Shown: positions 7,562 to 16,285, counted from the stretch's first letter. The stretch: DNA of 64,000 nucleotides from Jiangella mangrovi (GCF_014204975.1 NZ_JACHMM010000001.1:372001-436000); one strand, 5' to 3'. The notes: generated from the letters alone by a model not told the origin. Translations and numbers: made by a program.

Positions 7562-8443
7562 GTGCAGCAGTCGTACTGGGAGCAGGTCGTCGCCGACGGC
7601 TTCCGGCTACCTCAGGGCGCTGCGCTCGACGAGCTCACCATCGAGCTGGTCACCATGCTGGGCGACCCCGACCCGCACGTCCGCGACGACATCGCCCGTT
7701 CCGTGCTGCAGACCTGGATCCGCGAGGGTGTCTACGACGAGCTGCTCATCGGCCTGGGCGACGGCCTGGTGCTCGGCCTGAAGAAGGGCCTGGGCGAAGA
7801 GGGCACCGACTCCGTGCTGCGACGGTCGTTCTCGGCCAGCGTGCTCTCCGAGGTCATCGCGCGCGACAACGTCACCCACGGACTCCACCCGGCCGCCGTG
7901 CTCACCTGGGCCGACCAGGCCGTCGGCTGGTTCCTCGGCGAGCGCGACCTCCGCGGCTGGACCCCCGCCCAGGGCTGGGCCAACGCCGTCGTGCACGGGT
8001 CCGACGTCCTGGGCGCCCTCAGCGCGTCGCGGCACCTGGGCGCCGACGAGCTGCGGGTGCTGCTGGACGTGGTCGCCGAGCGGCTGACGACGCCGACCCG
8101 GCACCGGTTCTCCGCCGGCGAGGAGCAGCGCCTCGCCTACGCCTCCATGTCGATCCTGCACCGCGACCTCGTCGCCATCGACTCCCTCGAGGGCTGGCTC
8201 GAGCGGCTGTCGCAGGCCTGGCAGGAGGACTCGCGGCCGCCCTCGAAGCGGGCCGCGGCGCGCGAGAACACCCTCGACTACCTGCGGGCGCTGCACCTGC
8301 AGCTGCTGCTCGGCGTGCAGGGCACCCCGGCGCAGAACGCCGCCAGCACCGTCAAGGCGATGCCGGCGGTCCGGTCGGACCTCATGCTCGCGCTGCAGGC
8401 GGCGCTGCGCTCCAGCGCGCCCTGGCTGTACCGCCAGCGCTGA
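7562..8443 (+). CDS. DUF2785-like alpha-helical protein
   Basis: A 293-residue soluble protein that I match to DUF2785 by its overall character: long helical HEAT-like repeats and stretches such as GLHPAAVLTWADQAVGWFLGERDLRGWTP and GWANAVVHGSDVLGALSAS (about residues 100-165). The conserved W-x-x-x-V/A-H-x-x-D pattern is present. No catalytic site, signal peptide or membrane segment is seen. The GTG start at 7562 has a possible -10 7 nt upstream. It diverges from pdtaS and stands alone. Its function is unknown. Confidence 0.65.
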   Translation: MQQSYWEQVVADGFRLPQGAALDELTIELVTMLGDPDPHVRDDIARSVLQTWIREGVYDELLIGLGDGLVLGLKKGLGEEGTDSVLRRSFSASVLSEVIARDNVTHGLHPAAVLTWADQAVGWFLGERDLRGWTPAQGWANAVVHGSDVLGALSASRHLGADELRVLLDVVAERLTTPTRHRFSAGEEQRLAYASMSILHRDLVAIDSLEGWLERLSQAWQEDSRPPSKRAAARENTLDYLRALHLQLLLGVQGTPAQNAASTVKAMPAVRSDLMLALQAALRSSAPWLYRQR

Positions 8444-8488
8444 GGCGGGCTGGCCGGTTCGTTCAATCGGCGCCCGGGCCGGCGGCCG

Positions 8489-8494
8489 TACTGT
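8489..8494 (+). promoter_or_regulatory. -10 element TACTGT of the first FAD oxidase gene (leaderless type)
   Basis: TACTGT, then 7 nt, then ATG 8502. There is no Shine-Dalgarno sequence before this start, which supports a leaderless transcript. Confidence 0.55.
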
Positions 8495-8501
8495 CGCAGG
8501 C

Positions 8502-9812
8502 ATGATCGACGTCGACGGCGAGGTGTACGAGCCCGGCTCCCCCGGCTACGACGATGCGCGACGCCCGGCCGACGTGCGGTTCGCGCACGTGCGGCCGCGG
8601 CTCGTGGTCCGCTGCGGGTCGGAGGCCGACGTCGTCCGCGCGGTCGCCCACGCCCGCTCGACGGGCATGCCGCTGGTGCCCCGCGGCGGCGGGCACTGCT
8701 TCGCGGGCCGCTCGTCGACGGAGGGGATCGTGCTCGACCTCGGCGGGCTCGACGGCGTCAGCCTGGCGGCCGGCGGGGTGGCCACCATCGGCGCCGGCGC
8801 CCGGCTGGCCGGCGTGTACGACGCGCTGCACCGGCACGGGCGGACACTGCCGGCCGGGTGCGGGCCGACGGTGGGGATCGCGGGGCTGACGCTGGGCGGC
8901 GGCATCGGCCTGCTCGGCCGGCGGTACGGGCTGACCTGCGACCGGCTGGTGGCGGCGCGGGTGGTGCTGGCCGACGGCCGCGTGGTCGACTGCTCCGCCG
9001 AGAGCGAGCCGGACCTGTTCTGGGCGCTGCGCGGCGCCGGCGGCGGCCAGTTCGGCGTCGTCACCTCGCTCGACTTCGCCACTGTGGCGGAGCCGGCGAC
9101 GACGCTCGTGGCGGTCGGCAAGCCACGAGCCCCGCTGGCCGACGTCGTCGAGGCCTGGCAGGACTGGGCCCCGGACGCGCCGGACGAGCTCACCGTCGAC
9201 CTGTCCGTGCTGGCGACGCCCGGCCGGCCGGTCGAGGTGGCGATCGGCGGCGCCTCGCTGCTCGCGGAGGCGCCGACCCGCGAGCTGCTCGACGGATTCC
9301 GCGCGGCCGTGGGGGCGGACCTCGAGCTGCGCGGCGGCGTCCCCTACTCCGGACTCAAGGCGGGGCTGGCCGGCCGCGACCCGCTGGACGACGTCGCGGA
9401 GGGGCGGCGGATCCGGTCGGAGTTCTTCACCCGGCCGCTGCGCCGGACCACCATCGACGCGCTCTGCGCCGCACTCGACCTCGGCCTGCGCGACGGCGAC
9501 GGCCCGCGCCGGCTCGCGTTCGCGGCCATGGGCGGCGCCTACGACCGCGTCCCCGCCGGCGCGACGGCGTTCGCCCACCGCGGCCAGCGGTTCCTGCTCG
9601 AGCACGGCGCCGCGGTGTCCTCGGCCTGGCCGGACGTGTCCTGGGCGATCGCGCACGGCGACGGCTCGGGCCGCGTCTACCCGAACTTCCCCGACCCGGA
9701 GCTGGGCGACGACGCGCCGCTCGCCTACCACGGCGAGAACCTCCCCCGGCTGGCCGCCGTCAAGCGCCGGTACGACCCCGACCGGATGTTCACCTTCCCG
9801 CACTCGCCGTGA
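8502..9812 (+). CDS. FAD-linked oxidase, berberine-bridge-enzyme-like, probably with bicovalent FAD
   Basis: A 436-residue PCMH/BBE-type flavoprotein. The FAD-binding PP-loop is RGGGHCFAGRSS, with His65 as expected for 8-alpha-histidyl linkage. Cys120 in PAGCGPTVG lies where BBE enzymes carry the second, 6-S-cysteinyl link. LGGGIGLLGRRYG follows, and the C-terminal BBE segment is YPNFPDPELG...RRYDPDRMF. Such enzymes oxidise alcohols, sugars or alkaloid-like substrates with O2, giving H2O2. There is no signal peptide. It opens a run of redox genes to 12968 but is separated from the next by about 70 bp with its own inverted repeat. The substrate is unknown. Confidence 0.85.
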   Translation: MIDVDGEVYEPGSPGYDDARRPADVRFAHVRPRLVVRCGSEADVVRAVAHARSTGMPLVPRGGGHCFAGRSSTEGIVLDLGGLDGVSLAAGGVATIGAGARLAGVYDALHRHGRTLPAGCGPTVGIAGLTLGGGIGLLGRRYGLTCDRLVAARVVLADGRVVDCSAESEPDLFWALRGAGGGQFGVVTSLDFATVAEPATTLVAVGKPRAPLADVVEAWQDWAPDAPDELTVDLSVLATPGRPVEVAIGGASLLAEAPTRELLDGFRAAVGADLELRGGVPYSGLKAGLAGRDPLDDVAEGRRIRSEFFTRPLRRTTIDALCAALDLGLRDGDGPRRLAFAAMGGAYDRVPAGATAFAHRGQRFLLEHGAAVSSAWPDVSWAIAHGDGSGRVYPNFPDPELGDDAPLAYHGENLPRLAAVKRRYDPDRMFTFPHSP

Positions 9813-9814
9813 CC

Positions 9815-9831
9815 ACTTACGAAAGATAAGT
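9815..9831. promoter_or_regulatory. Inverted repeat ACTTA-N7-TAAGT before the luciferase-like gene
   Basis: ACTTA (9815-9819) and TAAGT (9827-9831) flank a 7-nt AT-rich spacer, 50 bp before the GTG of the luciferase-like oxidoreductase. This is a possible regulator site for the two-gene operon that follows. No regulator is assigned. Confidence 0.3.
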
Positions 9832-9880
9832 CGCTCACCGTCGGTTCGCGCCGCGCCGTCCGGCGGCCGATCATGGGGAC

Positions 9881-10783
9881 GTGACCGACTACGGACATCC
9901 CCTCACCTTCGGGGTCAGTCTCGACCCCACCGCCGCGGACTTCGGGTCCGCGCTCGAGCTCGCCCGGCAGGCCGACCGCGCCGGGTTGGAGTACCTCGCC
10001 GTCCAGGACCACGCCTACCAGCCCGGGTACCTCGACGTCTGGACCATGCTGACCACGCTGGTCGCGCGCACCGAGCGCATCGCCGTCGTCCCCGACGTCG
10101 CGGACCTGCAGCTGCGCCCGCCCGCCATGCTGGCCAAGGCGGCCGCGTCGCTGGCCACCATCGCGCCCGGACGGGTGACGCTCGGCGTGGGCGGCGGGCC
10201 GAGCGCGGCCGCCGTCGCGTCGATGGGCGCCACGCCGCACCACGGGGCCGCCATGGTCGAGTACACCGAGGAGGCGCTCGGCATCCTCCGCGCGGCCCTC
10301 GACGGCCAGGCGATCCGCACCGGCACCGAGCACCACCACATCGCCGGCTACCAGGCCGGCCCAGTGCCACCGAGCCGGGTACCGATCTGGGTCGGCGCGC
10401 AGAAGCCGAAGATGCTCGCCGTCACCGGCCGGGCCGGCGACGGGTGGGTGTCGCCGCTGAACATCTACGTGCCGCCCGCCGAGGTCCCGGACCGGCAGGC
10501 GATCGTCGACGCCGCCGCGCGCGAGGCCGGGCGCGACCCTCGCGACGTCCGCCGCCTCTACAACGTGCTCGGCGCCATCGGCCCGTACCGCGGCGGGCAA
10601 GGGCTGGTCGGGCCGGTCGACCTGTGGGTCGACACGCTCACCGAGTGGGCCGTGGATCTCGGCTTCGACACCTTCGTCCTGTGGACGATCACCGACCCGG
10701 CGGCACAGCTGGAGCTGTTCACGTCCGAGGTCGTCCCCGCCGTCCGCGCCCGCGTCGCCGAGCTCCGCGGGGCGGCCGCATGA
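9881..10783 (+). CDS. LLM-class (luciferase-like) flavin-dependent oxidoreductase
   Basis: A 300-residue bacterial-luciferase-like TIM-barrel enzyme using FMN or F420. Recognisable parts are LTFGVSLDPTAADFG at the N-terminus, DHAYQPGYLDVWTML (about 46-60), RIAVVPDVADLQLRPPAMLAKAAASL (about 66-91), GRVTLGVGGGPS (about 97-108) and VPIWVGAQKPKMLAVTGRAGDGW (about 167-189). The order matches the F420-dependent reductase branch, but the cofactor cannot be settled from sequence alone. The stop overlaps the next ATG by 4 bp (ATGA), so it is co-translated with the following FAD oxidase. The substrate is unknown. Confidence 0.82.
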   Translation: MTDYGHPLTFGVSLDPTAADFGSALELARQADRAGLEYLAVQDHAYQPGYLDVWTMLTTLVARTERIAVVPDVADLQLRPPAMLAKAAASLATIAPGRVTLGVGGGPSAAAVASMGATPHHGAAMVEYTEEALGILRAALDGQAIRTGTEHHHIAGYQAGPVPPSRVPIWVGAQKPKMLAVTGRAGDGWVSPLNIYVPPAEVPDRQAIVDAAAREAGRDPRDVRRLYNVLGAIGPYRGGQGLVGPVDLWVDTLTEWAVDLGFDTFVLWTITDPAAQLELFTSEVVPAVRARVAELRGAAA

Positions 10784-12111
10784 CCGAGCTCGTACTGCCG
10801 GACGTCCTGCGCGAGCGCGCCGTCCGGCCCGGCGACCGCCGCTACCCGCTGCTGCGTTCCACTTATACGCGGGTCGCCGCGCCCGCCCTGATCCTGCTGC
10901 CCGAGAACGCCGCCGAGGTCGCGGCGGCCCTCGAGGTCGCCCACGACTCCGGCCTGCCGCTCTCGGTGCGCAGCGGCGGCCACGGACTGTCCGGCCGGTC
11001 ATCGAACGACGGCGGCATCGTGCTGGACGTCTCGGCGATCGACGGCGTCGAGGTGATCGACGACGGCGCCCGCGTGATCCGCGTCGGCGCGGGCGCCCGC
11101 TGGGCGAACGTGGCTGCGGCCCTCGCGCCGCACGGCTGGGCGATCAGCTCCGGCGACCACGGCAACGTCGGCGTCGGCGGCCTGGCCACCGCCGGCGGCA
11201 TCGGCTGGCTGGCGCGGTCGTACGGCCTGACCATCGACCACATCCGCGCCGTCGACGTCGTCCTGCCGGACGGCCGGCTGGTGCACGCCGATGCCACGCA
11301 CGATCCCGACCTGTTCTGGGCCATGCGGGGTGCCGGCGACGGTGTCGGCGTCGCCCTCGCTTTCGAGATCGAGGCGACACCGCTGCGCGCCGTCGGCTTC
11401 GGGCAGGTCATGGTCGAGGCCGACCGCGACGGCAAGACGCTGCGGCGCTGGTCGGAGTATCTGGCCGCCGCGCCGCGCGAGCTGACCGGCAACGCCATGG
11501 TCTTCCCGGACGGCACCGGCTTCGCCGCCCAGTTCATCGCCGTCGTGGCCGGCGACGACCAGGACCGCGTGCGCGACCTGATCGCGCCGCTGGCCGAGCT
11601 CGGCGTCCGGCCGCTGGACGTCGCCGCGCAGCTGGTGCCGTACCCCGCGCTCGTCTCGACCGGGCACCTGCACCCGAACACCGGGCAGCAGCCGGCCACC
11701 ACGACGAACGCGCTGCTCCCGACCCTGACCGACGACAGCGCGCGAGCCCTCATGGACGTCGCGGCCGCTCCGGGTCGGACGCTGCTGCAGCTGCGCGCGC
11801 TCGGCGGCGCGATCAACGACGTCGCGCCGGACGCCACCGCGTACACCCACCGGCACCAGCAGGTTCTGGCGGTGCTGACGCAGTTCCCGCCGGGCGGCGG
11901 CGCCGAGCTCGACGCGGCGGCCGCACTGCTCACCCCGTACGCCGACGGCGCCTACCGCAACTTCGAGAGCCGGCCCGACGGGGTCAGCTTCGAGGGGGCG
12001 TTCCCCGGCGCCACCGGCGAGCGGGTCCGCGACCTGCACCGGCGGTACGACCCGGACGGCCTGCTCCGGCGGGTCGCGGCGACCGGGTCCGCAGTCGAGC
12101 CCGCGCCCTAG
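10780..12111 (+). CDS. FAD-binding oxidoreductase (PCMH/BBE family), single-His FAD linkage
   Basis: A 443-residue flavoprotein paralogous to the one at 8502. The FAD loop is VRSGGHGLSGRSSNDGG with His68. At the place of the second covalent cysteine it has SGDHGNVGVGG, with Asp126 where BBE has Cys, so only one covalent bond is expected. The C-terminus has the BBE motif AYRNFESRPDG...RRYDPDGLLRR. It overlaps the luciferase-like gene by 4 bp, suggesting a two-step oxidation on one substrate. It ends 4 bp inside the convergent gene (shared CTAG). No signal peptide. Confidence 0.83.
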   Translation: MTELVLPDVLRERAVRPGDRRYPLLRSTYTRVAAPALILLPENAAEVAAALEVAHDSGLPLSVRSGGHGLSGRSSNDGGIVLDVSAIDGVEVIDDGARVIRVGAGARWANVAAALAPHGWAISSGDHGNVGVGGLATAGGIGWLARSYGLTIDHIRAVDVVLPDGRLVHADATHDPDLFWAMRGAGDGVGVALAFEIEATPLRAVGFGQVMVEADRDGKTLRRWSEYLAAAPRELTGNAMVFPDGTGFAAQFIAVVAGDDQDRVRDLIAPLAELGVRPLDVAAQLVPYPALVSTGHLHPNTGQQPATTTNALLPTLTDDSARALMDVAAAPGRTLLQLRALGGAINDVAPDATAYTHRHQQVLAVLTQFPPGGGAELDAAAALLTPYADGAYRNFESRPDGVSFEGAFPGATGERVRDLHRRYDPDGLLRRVAATGSAVEPAP

Positions 12112-12968
12112 ACCCCGTCGACCGCAGCGGCCACCGTCGCGACGGCCTCCTCGGTCCACGGGGTGCCGCGGGTGATGACGCTGACGTGGTCGAAGCCGCG
12201 CTCGCGGGCGACCCCGCAGCGCTCGACGAACGACGCGGCCGACTCCCCCGGCGCCAGCGCCGTCGCCAGTGTCTTCTCGATGGCGTCGAATGGCCGCCCG
12301 ACGGCGTCGCAGTGCCGGGCCAGCACGTCGAGCTTGTGCCGGACCGTGACGCCGTCGTCGGGGATGTCGGGCAGGTTGCAGGCGTCGCCGTACTGCGCGA
12401 CCAGTCGTAGCGTCACCTTCTCGCCGGATCCGCCGATGACGATCGGCGGGTGCGGCCGGGTGACGGAGTTGGGCACGTTGAGCGGCCGCTCGAGGTGGTA
12501 GTGCCGGCCCTCGAACGGGGACTCGTCGCCGGCCCACATCTGGGTCGCCAGCCGCAGGAGCTCTTCCAGCCGCTCGAACCGCTCGGCGGTGGGCGGCAGG
12601 AACAGGCCCATCATGGCCGCCTCCTCGCCGTGGTAGCCGGCGCCGACGCCGAACCAGGCGCGCCCGTGCGACAGCACGTCGAGTGTGGTGACGGCCTTGA
12701 TCAGGAGCGCGGGCGCCCGGAACGTGGCGGCCGAGACCATGGTGCCCAGCCGGATCCGCTCGGTGCGCCCGGCCAGGTAGCCGAGGGTGGAGTACGCCTC
12801 GAGCATGTCGTCCTCGAGGCGGCAGGTCGGATCGCCCTGGACCAGGTGGTCGGCGACCCAGACGGTGTCGATGCCGGCCTGGTCGGCGGCCCGCACGACG
12901 TGGGTGAGCTCGTCGGTGAGGCCGCCTCCGGGCCACGAGTAGTTCGTGATGCTGATGCTGACCTTCAT
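12108..12968 (-). CDS. LLM-class F420-dependent oxidoreductase
   Basis: A 286-residue luciferase-like TIM-barrel enzyme. It contains VWVADHLVQGDPTCRLEDDMLEAYSTLGYLAGRTERIRLGTMVSA (about residues 35-80). It also has GRAWFGVGAGYHGEEA (about 101-116) and PPIVIGGSGEKVTLRLVAQYGDACNL (about 174-199). These features place it in the family of predicted F420-dependent oxidoreductases. It is divergently transcribed from the MarR gene across a 70-bp region with two operator-like palindromes, so it is a likely MarR target. Its 3' end overlaps the FAD oxidase stop. The substrate is unknown. Confidence 0.85.
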   Translation of the reverse strand: MKVSISITNYSWPGGGLTDELTHVVRAADQAGIDTVWVADHLVQGDPTCRLEDDMLEAYSTLGYLAGRTERIRLGTMVSAATFRAPALLIKAVTTLDVLSHGRAWFGVGAGYHGEEAAMMGLFLPPTAERFERLEELLRLATQMWAGDESPFEGRHYHLERPLNVPNSVTRPHPPIVIGGSGEKVTLRLVAQYGDACNLPDIPDDGVTVRHKLDVLARHCDAVGRPFDAIEKTLATALAPGESAASFVERCGVARERGFDHVSVITRGTPWTEEAVATVAAAVDGV

Positions 12969-12988
12969 GCCGCCACCGTAGGCACAAT

Positions 12989-13025
12989 TACTTGGATCCG
13001 TCAAACTATTGGAGTCATCCAAGTA
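12989..13025. promoter_or_regulatory. MarR-type operator in the divergent LLM/marR promoter
   Basis: TACTTGGAT (12989-12997) and ATCCAAGTA (13017-13025) are exact inverted copies 19 bp apart. Inside the right half is the tighter palindrome TTGGAGTCATCCAA (13009-13022); a related TTGGATCCGTCAA (12992-13004) makes the left half. Two sites in a 70-bp divergent region are typical of MarR autoregulation. Confidence 0.6.
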
Positions 13026-13026
13026 G

Positions 13027-13032
13027 TACGCT
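13027..13032 (+). promoter_or_regulatory. -10 element TACGCT of marR (leaderless type)
   Basis: TACGCT, then 6 nt, then GTG 13039. It abuts the right operator half, so a bound MarR would block it. Confidence 0.6.
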
Positions 13033-13038
13033 GTCCTC

Positions 13039-13497
13039 GTGACCTCCGACGACCACACCGCGCTCGCCACCGAGACCTGGCGGGTGCTGTTCGACCTCCT
13101 CGTGCGCTCGCGGCCCGAGCGCGACGCCGTCCTGGCCCACCTCGGACTGACCCCGAACGAGTACAAGGCGCTGCACTCGCTCGACGCCGAGGCCGGCCGG
13201 ACCATGAAGGAGCTCGCCGCGGAGTGGCAGTGCGACGCGTCGACCGCCACCTGGACCGTCGACCGCCTGCAGCGCCTCGACCTCGCCGAACGCCGCGTGC
13301 ACCCGACCGACCGCCGGGCCCGCCTCGTGGTGCTGACGCCGCACGGCGTCACCATGCGCGCGAACCTGCTGCGGGCCCTGTACGCGCCGCCGGCCGAGCT
13401 GCTCGAGCTCGACGACGCCCAGCTCAGGGCCCTGTCCGAGGCGGTCTCGCCGCTACGCCATGATCGGCACGTGGATTCCGGTACGGTGAACCCGTGA
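13039..13497 (+). CDS. MarR-family transcriptional regulator
   Basis: A 152-residue winged-helix regulator. The DNA-binding part is GLTPNEYKALHSLDAEAGRTMKELAAEWQCDASTATWTVDRLQRLDLAERRVHPTDRRARLVVLTPHG (about residues 37-104). It includes the recognition helix and the wing tip D-R-R-A, both standard for MarR. Flanking helices form the dimer interface. A preceding TACGCT suggests a leaderless GTG start. The stop overlaps the next gene's GTG by 4 bp (GTGA), linking it to the ThDP enzyme. It probably controls the divergent oxidoreductase and its own operon; the inducer is unknown. Confidence 0.85.
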   Translation: MTSDDHTALATETWRVLFDLLVRSRPERDAVLAHLGLTPNEYKALHSLDAEAGRTMKELAAEWQCDASTATWTVDRLQRLDLAERRVHPTDRRARLVVLTPHGVTMRANLLRALYAPPAELLELDDAQLRALSEAVSPLRHDRHVDSGTVNP

Positions 13498-15158
13498 GTA
13501 CTTCGCAGCGCAACAACCTCGCCCTCAGCGGGCACGCGGGCCAGCACGCCCTGGCCGTCGCCGAGGCGCACGGCGTCGGCACCATGTGGACGCTCTCCGG
13601 AGCGCACGTGTTCCCGCTGTACGACGCCGTGGTCAAGGCCGAGTCGCCCACGCGCATCATCGACGTGCGGCACGAGCAGACCGCCGTCTTCGGCGCCGAG
13701 GCGACCGCGAAGCTCACCCGCGAGCCGGGCCTGGTCGTGCTCACCGCCGGCCCCGGTGTCACCAACGGCGTCAGCGGCATCGCGCAGGCCTACTTCAGCG
13801 GCGTCCCGCTGCTGGCGGTCGGCGGACGCGCCCCGGCCTGGCGCTGGGGCACCGGCGCACTGCAGGAGCTCGACCACCCGCCGCTGCTCGACCCCGTCAC
13901 CAAGCTGTCGACGACGGCGCACAAGGCGGCCGAGGTGGGCGAGGTCGTCGACCGCGCCCTCAGCATCGCCCGGTCGGCGCACCGCGGCCCGGTCTTCGTC
14001 GACGTCCCCATGGACGAGCTGTACAGCTTCGCCGACGTCAGCCTCGACCTCACGCCGCCCGCGCCGCGGCCCGAGCCGAACCCCGACGACCTCACCGCCA
14101 TCGCCACCGCCATCTACGAGTCGCGGCACCCCGTGGTCGTGCTCGGCTCCGACGTCTGGATGGACGGCGCCGAGTCGGCCGCGCTGCACTTCGCCGAAGA
14201 GACCGGCATCCCCGTCGTGGCCAACGGCATGGGTCGCGGCACGCTGCCCAAGGGCCACCGGCTACTGGTCAACCGCGCCCGGTCGGCCGCCTTCAAGAAC
14301 GCCGACCTCGTCGTGGTCGTCGGCACGCCGCTGGACTTCCGGCTCGGCTTCGGGACCTTCGGCGGGGCCGACGGCGCCGCCCCTGCCCGCGTCGTCCACA
14401 TCGCCGACTCCACCCAGGGCCTCGCCACGCACGTCGAGCTCACGGCCAGCGCGGCCGGCGACCTCTCGCTCGTCCTCGACGGCATCCTGCACGCACTGCG
14501 AGCCACCCGGCGCTGGGACGACTGGGCCAACGGCCTCCGCGACCAGGCCGCGGCCGCCGTCGAGCGCGACGCCCCACTGCTGGCGTCCGAGGGCGAGCCG
14601 ATCCACCCGGCCCGCGTCTACGGCGAGCTGAACCGGGTGCTCGAGGACGACGCCGTGGTCATCGGCGACGGCGGCGACTTCGTCTCGTGGGCGGGCAAGC
14701 TGATCGAGCCCGGCCGCCCCGGCTGCTGGCTCGACCCCGGCCCGTACGGCTGCCTCGGGGCCGGCGCGGGTGCGGCGGCCGCTGCCCGGCTGGCCCGGCC
14801 CGACAGCCAGGTCGTGCTGCTCTACGGCGACGGCGCGGCCGGCATGTCGCTCATGGACGTCGACACCCTGGTCCGGCACGACCTGCCGGTGGTCATGGTC
14901 GTCGGCAACAACGGCGCGTGGGGCCTCGAGAAGCACCCCATGCAGTTCCTGTACGGCTACGACGTCGCCGCCAACCTTCGCCCCGAGACCGGCTACGACG
15001 TCGTCGTCGAGGCCCTGGGCGGCGCCGGCGAGACCGTGACGGAGCCCGGCGACATCGGCCCGGCGCTGCGCCGCGCGTTCGACGCCGGTGTGCCGTACCT
15101 CGTCAACGTCCAGTGCGACCCGAAGATCGCCTACCCCCGCTCCACCACCGGCATTTGA
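13494..15158 (+). CDS. Thiamine-diphosphate enzyme of the acetolactate synthase family
   Basis: A 554-residue three-domain ThDP protein. The N-terminal PYR domain carries the catalytic Glu61 in DVRHEQTAVFGAEA and TAGPGVTNGVSGIAQAY. The middle domain includes VVLGSDVWMDGAESAA. The PP domain has the Mg-ThDP motif GDGAAGMSLMDVDTLVRHDLPVVMVVGNNGAWG (about 444-476). This is the family of acetolactate synthase, oxalyl-CoA decarboxylase and benzaldehyde lyase. No regulatory-subunit (ilvN) gene is nearby, which argues against a biosynthetic AHAS. It is translationally coupled to marR, so regulation by a small molecule is likely. The reaction cannot be fixed. Confidence 0.8.
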   Translation: MSTSQRNNLALSGHAGQHALAVAEAHGVGTMWTLSGAHVFPLYDAVVKAESPTRIIDVRHEQTAVFGAEATAKLTREPGLVVLTAGPGVTNGVSGIAQAYFSGVPLLAVGGRAPAWRWGTGALQELDHPPLLDPVTKLSTTAHKAAEVGEVVDRALSIARSAHRGPVFVDVPMDELYSFADVSLDLTPPAPRPEPNPDDLTAIATAIYESRHPVVVLGSDVWMDGAESAALHFAEETGIPVVANGMGRGTLPKGHRLLVNRARSAAFKNADLVVVVGTPLDFRLGFGTFGGADGAAPARVVHIADSTQGLATHVELTASAAGDLSLVLDGILHALRATRRWDDWANGLRDQAAAAVERDAPLLASEGEPIHPARVYGELNRVLEDDAVVIGDGGDFVSWAGKLIEPGRPGCWLDPGPYGCLGAGAGAAAAARLARPDSQVVLLYGDGAAGMSLMDVDTLVRHDLPVVMVVGNNGAWGLEKHPMQFLYGYDVAANLRPETGYDVVVEALGGAGETVTEPGDIGPALRRAFDAGVPYLVNVQCDPKIAYPRSTTGI

Positions 15159-15200
15159 GAGCGGAGCCGACACCGAGAACGCAACCAGGGCTGACCAGGT

Positions 15201-15295
15201 GGCGGGGCCGGTGGATGCGGAGCCGGCGTCAAGAGCGCCCGCGGCATGCTTCACCGCCGCGTAGCGGAGCCGGCGCAGCATCCACCGGCCCCGCC
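15201..15295. terminator. Long inverted repeat between convergent genes (terminator-like)
   Basis: GGCGGGGCCGGTGGATGC (15201-15218) and its exact complement GCATCCACCGGCCCCGCC (15278-15295) form an 18-bp stem. A nested GCCGGC pair lies further in. It sits between the ThDP gene and the convergent GlxA-type regulator. It does not share sequence with families A, B or C. Confidence 0.6.
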
Positions 15296-15309
15296 GCCGA
15301 GACCCGTCC

Positions 15310-16275
15310 CTAGGACGCCAACTCACCGGGACGACGATCGCAGAACGCCGCCCGATATGCCTGGGGCGTGGTGCCCAGCCGCTTCGCGAAGTGATGGCGC
15401 ATGGCCGCGGCCGTGCCGAACCCGGCCCGGGCAGCCACCGTCTCGACGACGTCGTCGCCGCGCTCGAGCATGCGCTGCGCCGCCGCCAGCCGGGCCGTCA
15501 GCAGCCACTCGTACGGCGTGGTGCCGGTCTCGGCGCGGAACCGCCGGGCGAACGTCCGCGGCGACATGTTCGCCAGCGCGGCGAGGTCGTCGACGGTGAG
15601 GTCCTGGTCGAGGTGCGCGGTCATGTAGTCGACGACGGTGGCCAGCGTGCGGGCCGGCGTGGCCCGGATGGGCGCCTCGATGAACTGGGCCTGGCCGCCG
15701 TCGCGGTGCGGCGGGACGACCATGCGGCGGGCCACCATGGCGGCGACGTCGGCGCCGAACTCCTTGCGCCAGATGTGCAGCGCGGCGTCGAGTCCGGCGG
15801 CCGTACCGGCACTGGTGATGACGGGGTCGTCGTCGACGTAGAGCACGCCGGGATCGACCTTGGCCTCGGGGAACCGGGCGGCCAGCTCGCCGCTGTACAT
15901 CCAGTGCGTGGTGCAGTGGCGGCCGTCGAGCAGGCCGGCCTGGCCGAGCACGAACGCCCCGGAGCAGACCGACAGCACGCGCGCCCCGCGGTCGACCGCC
16001 GCCCGCAGCGCCTCGAGCAGCTCGCCCGGATAGGCGTCGTTGCGAGGCATGGCCGGCACCCCGATGAGGTCGGCAGACTCGAGCCGGTCGAGCCCGTGCT
16101 CGATGACCAGCCCGAAGCCCATGGACGTCCTGACCTGCTGGGACGGGCCGCACAGGTCGAAGTCCATGGTCGGCAGGCCCTGGTCGGACCGGTCGACGCC
16201 GAACGCCTCGCAGAGCACGCCGAGCTCGAACGGGGCGACCCCGTCGAGCACCGCGACAGCGACATTTCGCAGCAT
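15310..16275 (-). CDS. GlxA-family transcriptional regulator (DJ-1/PfpI domain plus AraC-type HTH)
   Basis: A 321-residue regulator. The N-terminal DJ-1/PfpI-like domain (about 1-185) includes MLRNVAVAVLDGVAPFELGVLCEAFG and the nucleophile-elbow-like VLSVCSGAFVLGQAGLLDGR. The C-terminal AraC pair of HTH motifs (about 215-315) has LTVDDLAALANMSPRTFARRFRAETG and VVETVAARAGFGTAAAMRHHFAKRLGTTPQAYR. GlxA-type proteins are usually activators whose PfpI domain senses a ligand. Three overlapping TGCCA/TGGCA palindromes lie directly upstream (16286-16340) and face a small membrane-protein gene, suggesting autoregulation. Confidence 0.88.
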   Translation of the reverse strand: MLRNVAVAVLDGVAPFELGVLCEAFGVDRSDQGLPTMDFDLCGPSQQVRTSMGFGLVIEHGLDRLESADLIGVPAMPRNDAYPGELLEALRAAVDRGARVLSVCSGAFVLGQAGLLDGRHCTTHWMYSGELAARFPEAKVDPGVLYVDDDPVITSAGTAAGLDAALHIWRKEFGADVAAMVARRMVVPPHRDGGQAQFIEAPIRATPARTLATVVDYMTAHLDQDLTVDDLAALANMSPRTFARRFRAETGTTPYEWLLTARLAAAQRMLERGDDVVETVAARAGFGTAAAMRHHFAKRLGTTPQAYRAAFCDRRPGELAS

Positions 16276-16285
16276 TCCGCCAGTG

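Noticed and set aside
8502..15158. Redox gene group as a secondary-metabolite cluster
   Set aside because: No polyketide, peptide or terpene synthase is present; a small catabolic or modifying group is more likely.
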